A DNA stretch of 13,939 nucleotides from Zancudomyces culisetae. Lineage: Eukaryota > Kickxellomycota > Harpellomycetes > Harpellales > Legeriomycetaceae. Position numbers and translations under genes: made by a program. The DNA lies in NCBI GenBank assembly GCA_001969505.1, contig LSSK01001121.1, forward strand, positions 1-13,939, given 5' to 3'. The first letter of the stretch is position 1; the number at the start of each line of letters is the position of its first letter. This document shows positions 8,561 to 13,939 of the stretch, piece after piece. A model generated the notes under the pieces. That model did not search any database and was not told the origin of the DNA. It was given only the letters and a program-made list of their open reading frames with translations.

Positions 8561-10596
8561 ATGACATATGATATCCAAAAGAAACACGAGAATTCGAAGG
8601 CATATGAAAAGATGTATCCATTGAAACAAAAAAAGGGTGACCACACTTTTCCCCTACAAGTGTTGATATACTCGTACTTGCTCCAAAATAACTATGAGAA
8701 AACGGCAGAAGTTTTTGCAAATTCGTGTAGGCTAGTGGATCAAAGCAAAATAAAATCAGGAAATTTTCCTTCATACCTAACAGGACGCAATAGCAGTAGT
8801 TATATAGAATATCCAGCATTAAAGAAGATGCGCGGAATCAAGGAAACCTCTGGGGTCGAGACAAATGAATCCTACCTATCTAGGGAGTTCGGTACTGAGG
8901 CGATAAAACAAGAAGGGTTACCACACGGAAAGACTTCAGATCTCAGTGTAAATAACATAAGTAAAGAAGCAGAGGATGGTATGCAAACAGACAGCTCTGT
9001 TAGAGAAAAGCAGGTGAAGAAGCCTCATGGTAAGATACTTTCTTTATTGTCCCTAAATGACGAAAAATCGTATCCACACTTCGATCCCATATTCAAGCAA
9101 TTGCAAACAACCGGAAATAGATATATTTGACACTTCAACCTTGGGTGTTTTTAACATGGCAGAATACCAGTCCTATTTGCTAAAGGCTCGAAAAGGTACA
9201 GTTGAAATTTTACTTGTGTGTCTATTTTATTTTATCTCATGATTTTTTATCGTTTTGAGCTTAAAGAGAAGTATAAAAGAGTATCAGGTACACAGAAGAA
9301 AGAGGTATTGAAGTATTCATATACAATATTATAACTCATCAATAGCTATTTGCGAGAGTATACACGTGGGAAACATAAAAGAAGCGAGAAGGCTGGCATA
9401 CTTGCACTTTCCAGAGGCATTTTTTAATTTAAATGATATCTTTGGGTACAAGGCAAAAGCAGAGAACTACGTAGCAACAAAAATGCAAACTCTTAGTACG
9501 GAGGAACTTCTTGCATTGGAGCCGGCATTTGCCCATGAAAACAGTTTGAAGAAGGTGTTACTCCGATATCGGATTGATACACAAGTATTTATTGAAATGA
9601 TTAGGGAGGGAGACATGGATGGGGCATTGAAATTCGCACGAAATACTTTGTCAGCATATAAAGAGCTACTGCGAATGTGGAATGAGATAGCAGTTTATTG
9701 TGGTAAGAATCAATTTACTACTTTGGAGGTTGAAAGTAGTGTTAGACCGTCAATATACTTACACATTTAAATAATTTTTTTTTTGTAGAATCGATGGAGA
9801 ATATACCACTATCACTACTAGCTGAGATTAGATATAGATTTGTCAGCTCTATAAGTAAAAATGGTCACCAACATGGCGCAAAGTTTCCCCCTAACCATAA
9901 CGGAAAAGGAAATTCAGAAAGTGGGATGGGTCTTGGGGGAAGCAGTGTACCTAGACTTGACACTACGCGGATGGCACTCTGTAACGGGGGCTTTTCTAAT
10001 AGCTTTTCACATCCAAATGCACCATATTTTCAAGGCGACGCAAACTCTTCAATAGATCCAAGCCTCGTCAACACTGTGGCTGTTTGTCCTATAAATAACT
10101 CTATTCACAAAAATGTGGTCAGTAGAATTGACTTCAAAATGGCGCTACTAGACATTGAAAATCATCTCACTGAGCTATGCTCTTTGCTTTTCTATCCCAG
10201 AATAAAGCATATCCCTGCTGGATCCTTTTTGGATCTCGAATATCGAGCCGAGCTTTCAGAGATTGTGAACAGTGCGATCCTAGGTAATTATTATTTGTAC
10301 CATTATTGTGTTGTTTTGTTATTTTGAAAGATATACAAAGATTTTGGTTAAAGCATACGATATATTGAAATCCTGCCAACAAATGTACATTCTAAAAACT
10401 TTTAGAGGAAATGGGGTTCCCTAAAGAACCAGTGCTGGCAAAACTAATCCGCCAAACCCATACTGTACTCAAAACATATGCAAACCTGGGCTCTACAAAA
10501 CCGGGATCTAAAGATATAAATTTGGTAAATTTTCTCGATATGAATGTGCAATATCCAATTACTGAGCAACAGTCAGCACCACCTGTACAGGAGTGA
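8561..10596 (+). CDS. LisH-CTLH-CRA protein, RanBPM/Gid8-like GID/CTLH ubiquitin ligase subunit
   Basis: Exons are 8561-9029, 9121-9195, 9346-9702, 9789-10283 and 10406-10596; they sum to 1587 nt, giving 528 residues. LisH spans residues 31-60 (LIYSYLLQNNYEKTAEVF), a dimerisation motif. CTLH starts near residue 172, with RKAICESIHVGNIKEA and LHFPEAF, then after an unusual insert FIEMIREGDMDGALKFARN at about 263-281. CRA elements follow: WNEIAVYCESMENIPLSLL near 296-314, then after a polar Gly/Ser/Asn insert LEYRAELSEIVNSAILEE and KLIRQTHTVL. NSAILE matches the RanBPM CRA end, while the N-terminal LisH and lack of SPRY match Gid8. Family members are scaffold subunits of the GID/CTLH E3 ligase, which degrades metabolic enzymes. 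Yeast and human Gid8 proteins are far shorter. An in-frame TAA lies 18 nt before the ATG. Codon use is AT-rich, suggesting low expression. Confidence 0.88.
9030..9120 (+). other. Intron 1 of LisH-CTLH-CRA gene (91 bp, phase 1)
   Basis: Donor CATG|GTAAGA and acceptor AAATAG|ATATTT-type, with CTAAATGAC as a possible branch region. Splicing splits an Asp codon (G|AT) and moves the frame into the segment leading to the CTLH domain. An upstream AG at 9096-9097 would give a stop after seven codons, so 9120 is preferred. If the intron is retained, the frame stays open only to a stop at 9128-9130 and the protein would end after LisH (189 residues). Confidence 0.85.
9196..9345 (+). other. Intron 2 of LisH-CTLH-CRA gene (150 bp, phase 1)
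   Basis: Donor AAAAG|GTACAG is weak compared with the others; the acceptor is CAATAG|CTATTT, preceded by TTATAACTCATC as a possible branch region. Joining gives KARKAICESIHVGNIKEA, a clean CTLH start, with a split Ala codon (G|CT). An in-frame TGA at 9309-9311 rules out acceptors upstream of it in this frame. Confidence 0.85.
9703..9788 (+). other. Intron 3 of LisH-CTLH-CRA gene (86 bp, phase 1)
   Basis: Donor TTGTG|GTAAGA and acceptor TTTTTGTAG|AATC after a run of ten or more T. The split codon is Glu (G|AA) and the join gives AVYCESMENIPLSLL, continuing the CRA domain. Confidence 0.93.
10284..10405 (+). other. Intron 4 of LisH-CTLH-CRA gene (122 bp, phase 1)
   Basis: Donor CCTAG|GTAATT and acceptor ACTTTTAG|AGGAA. 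The split codon is Glu (G|AG) and the join gives NSAILEEMGFPKEP, which matches the conserved RanBPM-type CRA end, so the junction is well supported. Confidence 0.92.
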
Positions 10597-10787
10597 GATG
10601 GTTAGATATGCTTTCCAGTCTTCTCGGATACTCAAAACGGCGACCATATACAACGGACTCAAAAATGAGTGCGTGAAAAATGGAAGCCTGGCAAAGTAAC
10701 CGCCAGACAACACTAGTTGCGATAGTTTTTGTATTTTGATTTGGTTCTTTACAGAGTAGACTAGCCTCAGATACCGTTGTAGTCTAT

Positions 10788-10793
10788 AATAAA
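10788..10793 (+). terminator. Possible polyadenylation signal (AATAAA)
   Basis: A perfect AATAAA about 190 nt past the stop codon of the LisH-CTLH-CRA gene. AT-rich DNA yields this hexamer often by chance, so it is only a candidate 3' end. Confidence 0.35.
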
Positions 10794-12410
10794 TGCTTTC
10801 ATCAAGAGACACACTCATTTGCGAACCTTTAAAGCATTTGATTATGTTTATCATCATTGGCTATAATTATTTAGAAATTGATTTTTGAAGGTTTTTAAGC
10901 TTTATGGGTTCAGGAACTCAAGAATTAATTTACCTTTGGATTATGGGGAATCAACGAATTTACTTATCTAAAACACACAACTTTTGAAAATGTGAAATTG
11001 AAGCTAAGTGAGCGAAAATAAAATAAAATAATGGTTTTTGTCACAAATAGAAAAGAAAACAAACTCTTTTATAACCAGAATCAAGCAGACCAAAAATATT
11101 TGCTCGTTTAACTAGTGGAAAAGACGCAAGTGACTCTTATGGATGTGGACTAGCTCTGTGAAGCTCATTTGCAACATACTGTAAAAATGGAGTTGTAAGA
11201 TACAAAATCATAAAGCATAGCTGTTGAGAGTTAGTATTTTTGATTTATGGAAGGATGAAAAAGCTTTTAACAGCGAGCTGGTATATCATACGCAAATATT
11301 GCTGCTAAAAAAATATTACTGGTTGCTTTTGGGTATAGGGTAGAGCAAGCATAGAACAGAGCTATATATAACTTCTATTATGCATAGTGTTACACTTTGA
11401 AGGTCATTCTTGTTTAGTTATTATCTTGAGCCTTTCCCTTTTACTATTCAGATATACTTGATTTTTTCTATTCCTATTTTGCAACAGTGAGTGATTGAGA
11501 TGCATATTATTATTGGTTGGATCTCAAATTCAGCAAGAAAAGTAGGTAGATTGAGGGGGGGGGAGAGAGTGAGAGAGATAGAAATAAGATCTCCCTAAAC
11601 AATTAGAAATTGGGAGAAATATAAAAAAAAGCGTACTCGAATTCACCAAATCACATCAATCAAATGAATTTCCAATTTCGGGCAAATAGAAAAAATTTTT
11701 AAAGTAGAAAATAAATAACATTTTTCAAAGCTTAAGGAATACAACAAAAAAAAGAGGGATACAAAAGTTTTCATTATAGAATCCTTTTTAGTTAAGTTCT
11801 TGGTTTCAGGATTGTTTTCAAGCCGCAATAAAGTAGATCGAAAATAATAAGGTAAGCTATGGTTTTTTTTGAGGAGGGACAGAGCCTTTGATTATGGGAA
11901 TTAATTTGAATCTGAATCTTTGAAATCAAAAAGAATCCAAACTATTGAAATTATCGAGTAAAAAGAGATGAATACAAGATAAACAGATATGATGTGATTG
12001 GGGAAAGGAGTCGAGTTGGCTGTGTTCCGGATATACAGTGCAATACAAATGCAAAAGGGAAAACAAAACAGGACTTGTAGGTGGTTGGAATGTGTTTGGA
12101 TACGAATAAGTCGAATAAAAGAAAAATGAATACCTGTTGTATATATATTGTCGAATGATGGATTCAACTGGGGCATGCGTGTATATTTGGTTTCATTATT
12201 TTGTTTTTGGATCCATTATACATTGCTATTCGTATGTTTTGTATCTTTGAACCCTTATTCATTTAGTTAGTTTGCTACGTTGTTTTGGCTGCGCAAACGC
12301 ATGATGTCTTGTATCAATATTGATGTTTGTGTGGGGCGTGTAGCCAACAAATTGCGTAGTCGTTGTGCGTTTTTATACTTACATCATGCCAGCATTTTCA
12401 TTATTTAAAA
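10794..12410. other. Intergenic stretch, no gene seen
   Basis: About 1.6 kb between the LisH-CTLH-CRA gene and RPS0. Minus-strand open frames near 11643-11828 and 11901-12176 are hydrophobic translations of A-rich DNA and look spurious. A purine tract with nine consecutive G lies at about 11553-11580. The final few hundred bases before 12411 are T-rich and should contain the RPS0 promoter. Confidence 0.5.
11553..11580. repeat. Purine tract with G9 run and GA repeats
   Basis: A run of nine G followed by GAGAGAG-type repeats, giving about 28 nearly pure purines. It is a simple-sequence tract with no assigned function. Confidence 0.7.
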
Positions 12411-12475
12411 GTATGGTTAAAAAACTAGGAGAAAAGCCTGCACAATTACTAATATGCTGAACTAATTATTGATAG
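12411..12475 (+). other. Possible 5' UTR intron of RPS0
   Basis: A GTATGG donor-like hexamer at 12411 is followed by two TACTAAT/ACTAATT-like branch sequences (about 12447-12467) and a TTGATAG acceptor ending 16 nt before the RPS0 ATG. Fungal ribosomal protein genes often carry an intron at or near the start codon. The acceptor side is more convincing than the donor; the real donor could be further upstream. Confidence 0.3.
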
Positions 12476-12491
12476 CTAGCGAAAATACGAG

Positions 12492-13322
12492 ATGTCACAC
12501 ACTCCCGACGTTCTTAGAGCAACCGAAAACGATATACAACTTTTGCTTTCAGCAAAGTCACACATCGGATCACAAAATGTTGATTCACACATGACATCAT
12601 ATGTCCACAAGCGTCGTGCTGATGGAGTCCACTTGATCAACGCAGTTAAGACATGGGAAAAGATTGTACTTGCAGCTCGTATTATTGCCGGAATCGAAAA
12701 CCCTCTAGACGTATGCGCAGTTTCTGCTCGTCCATTCGGTCAAAGAGCCGTGCTTAAATACGCCAACAACACCGGTGCTCAGGCCATTGCTGGAAGATTT
12801 ACACCAGGTAACTTTACTAACTACAACACCCGGCAATTCAAGGAGCCACGTCTGATCATTGTTGCTGACCCACGTGCTGACCACCAAGCCATCACTGAAG
12901 CTTCATACGTCAACATCCCAGTCATTGCTTTCTGTAACACTGACTCACCACTGACCCACGTTGATGTTGCCATCCCAATCAACAACTCTGGTAAGCACTC
13001 AATTGGTTTGGGCTTCTGGCTCTTGGCTCGTGAGGTATTGCGTATCCGTGGATCCATCAAACGCACCGAACCATGGTCCGTTATGGTTGATATGTTCTTC
13101 TACAGAGACCCTGAGGAAGTTGAAAAGGAGGCCGAAACCGCTGCCGTTGAGAGCGCCGAAAAGACTGAATTCGATGCTAACTGGCAAACTGCCGAGTCTT
13201 CCAACTGGGAAGCCAAGCCATCTACCGGTGCTGCAATCACTGCTGGTGAGTGGGCTGCTGACAACACCACCGAATGGGCTGCCGATGATGCTGGTAACTC
13301 TATGTGGAACGCCCAAATATAA
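12492..13322 (+). CDS. RPS0: Small-subunit ribosomal protein uS2 (RPS0 / SA)
   Basis: A complete 276-codon protein of the 40S subunit, needed in the family for 20S pre-rRNA maturation and assembly of the small-subunit head/body junction. The uS2 fold is clear: [13 protein letters not shown] near residue 17, [24 protein letters not shown] at about 43-66, [81 protein letters not shown], and FFYRDPEE at about 203-210. The last 60 residues are the eukaryote-specific acidic tail, with five tryptophans, two in a repeated EWAAD unit, like the W repeats of metazoan SA. Length falls between yeast (about 252) and human (295). Codons are strongly C-ending (AAC, ATC, GCC, CGT), fitting very high expression and contrasting with the neighbouring gene. 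No coding intron; the ATG fits the family's start. Confidence 0.97.
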   Translation: MSHTPDVLRATENDIQLLLSAKSHIGSQNVDSHMTSYVHKRRADGVHLINAVKTWEKIVLAARIIAGIENPLDVCAVSARPFGQRAVLKYANNTGAQAIAGRFTPGNFTNYNTRQFKEPRLIIVADPRADHQAITEASYVNIPVIAFCNTDSPLTHVDVAIPINNSGKHSIGLGFWLLAREVLRIRGSIKRTEPWSVMVDMFFYRDPEEVEKEAETAAVESAEKTEFDANWQTAESSNWEAKPSTGAAITAGEWAADNTTEWAADDAGNSMWNAQI

Positions 13323-13552
13323 ATTTAGTTTTTTGCCCCATTACTCTTCTCTGTTTATTATTTTGTTGAAAGTTACATTTCTGCTCTTATTATTTTAATA
13401 TATACTTTTAAAAATTACGGTTATAAATATTAAATCGTTTTTTATGTCTCATTTGGTAAATGACTAACGGGTTTGACACCTGAGTTACAGGGATCAAAAA
13501 TTGGATGAGGAGGTGTTGGAGGATACACCCAGTGAACTACTAAGCAACAGAG

Positions 13553-13623
13553 TCAAGATTGAAATGTACCAACCGGAGAGGTAAGAAAAACTGAGGAGAC
13601 ACTCGAGATAAACAACAGGCTGA
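13553..13623 (+). repeat. Direct repeat copy A (71 bp)
   Basis: This copy begins TCAAGATTGA and ends ACAACAGGCTGA. It matches copy B at 13828-13899 with one substitution (CTGAGG against CTAAGG) and a small difference at GAAATG/GATAATG that shifts the frame. Starts are 275 bp apart. The shared translation is VPTGEVRKT and LEINNRL. Confidence 0.93.
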
Positions 13624-13827
13624 GCAGATCGACATGCATGAGGAGATTGCGAGAAGAATTAAATATAACAGATATTTACAGTAGAACGACCAGAGCTAGA
13701 GACAGAGCATTCCACAAATGGAGTGGCATGAAAACATGGATAGCAGATTTAATACAGAACCCCTTCAAACACTCGAAGGACACTTGGGTCACAGGGTACA
13801 CAAGGTGGTCTAACAGACTCAACAGGA

Positions 13828-13899
13828 TCAAGATTGATAATGTACCAACCGGAGAGGTAAGAAAAACTAAGGAGACACTCGAGATAAACAACAGGCTGA
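13828..13899 (+). repeat. Direct repeat copy B (72 bp)
   Basis: The second, frame-preserving copy of the 71-bp segment at 13553. Sequence after the two copies diverges, though both continue A/G-rich. This points to a partial internal duplication or two nested element fragments rather than a regular tandem array. Confidence 0.93.
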
Positions 13900-13939
13900 A
13901 AGACAAGTCGAATATTACAAAGTGGATAAAGGAAGTTGG

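Larger units (their letters stand above)
13477..13939 (+). pseudogene. Retroelement-like ORF fragment, frameshifted, cut by window edge
   Basis: One frame is open from about 13477 to a break near 13561; a second continues from 13563 to the right edge, with no stop in about 125 codons. The two frames read as one protein if copy A of the internal repeat has lost one base relative to copy B (GAAATG against GATAATG). The translation is rich in Lys, Arg and Trp, with RARDRAFHKWSGMKTWIADL and DTWVTGYTRWSNRLNRIK. This style suggests a C-terminal or linker part of a non-LTR reverse transcriptase polyprotein, but no catalytic motif is visible, so that is inference. It begins about 155 bp after the RPS0 stop. 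An antisense frame at 13676-13906 is leucine-rich and looks like the shadow. Confidence 0.5.

Noticed and set aside
9861-10055. Alternative-frame ORF inside exon 4 of the LisH-CTLH-CRA gene
   Set aside because: It overlaps a low-complexity insert; there is no family match and its start is internal. Chance is sufficient.
11901-12176. 91-codon hydrophobic minus-strand ORF that looks like a membrane protein
   Set aside because: Its hydrophobicity follows from translating the complement of A-rich DNA. Splitting it at a candidate intron gives only 27 residues.
12961-13398. Plus-strand 145-codon ORF and minus-strand ORFs overlapping RPS0
   Set aside because: They are shadow frames of a strongly codon-biased ribosomal protein gene.

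Overview
This window looks like nuclear DNA from an AT-rich, gene-sparse fungus. The genes have short GT-AG spliceosomal introns and A-rich start contexts, intergenic stretches run to several kilobases, and there is a retroelement-like fragment at the right edge. The transketolase and ribosomal protein read as fungal. An early-diverging (zygomycete-grade) lineage would fit the gene spacing and the retroelement-type proteins, but that placement is inference. No tRNA, rRNA, CRISPR array or bacterial-type operon was found.

Layout, left to right. Positions 1-1566 (minus strand) hold the first two thirds of a transketolase gene, with one intron and running off the left edge. Positions 1567-4840 hold no convincing gene: a strong pyrimidine tract lies upstream of transketolase, a T/C-rich stretch follows, then a (CTTTTT)n microsatellite, with scattered splice-like signals on the minus strand. 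A small uncertain ORF sits at 4841-5056. At 5489-5734 (minus) is a micro-ORF with a very good candidate intron. At 5846-6403 (minus) is an intact 185-codon ORF of unknown function; its predicted strand/helix order suggests two tandem RRM-like folds and a resemblance to retroelement ORF1/gag-type proteins. Positions 6404-8560 are AT-rich and apparently gene-free.

Positions 8561-10596 (plus) hold a five-exon gene that I reconstructed by joining frames across four GT-AG introns. It encodes a 528-residue LisH-CTLH-CRA protein of the RanBPM/Gid8 type, a likely subunit of the GID/CTLH ubiquitin ligase, with no SPRY domain in view. Positions 10597-12491 are intergenic. Positions 12492-13322 (plus) hold a complete small-subunit ribosomal protein uS2 (RPS0/SA) with no intron in its coding region. 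From about 13477 to the right edge is a broken ORF, probably retroelement-derived, containing a 71-72 bp direct repeat in two near-identical copies.

The genes look like independent eukaryotic loci, not a pathway cluster. Transketolase acts in the pentose phosphate pathway and RPS0 in the 40S ribosome. The GID/CTLH ligase is known in yeast to degrade gluconeogenic enzymes, but nothing here links it to the transketolase. The five best-supported coding introns share a pattern: all are phase 1, all leave a G as the first codon base, and all end in TAG. The most interesting items are the SPRY-less, insert-bearing LisH-CTLH-CRA protein, the orphan tandem RRM-like protein, the uniform intron phase, and the repeated segment in the right-edge fragment.
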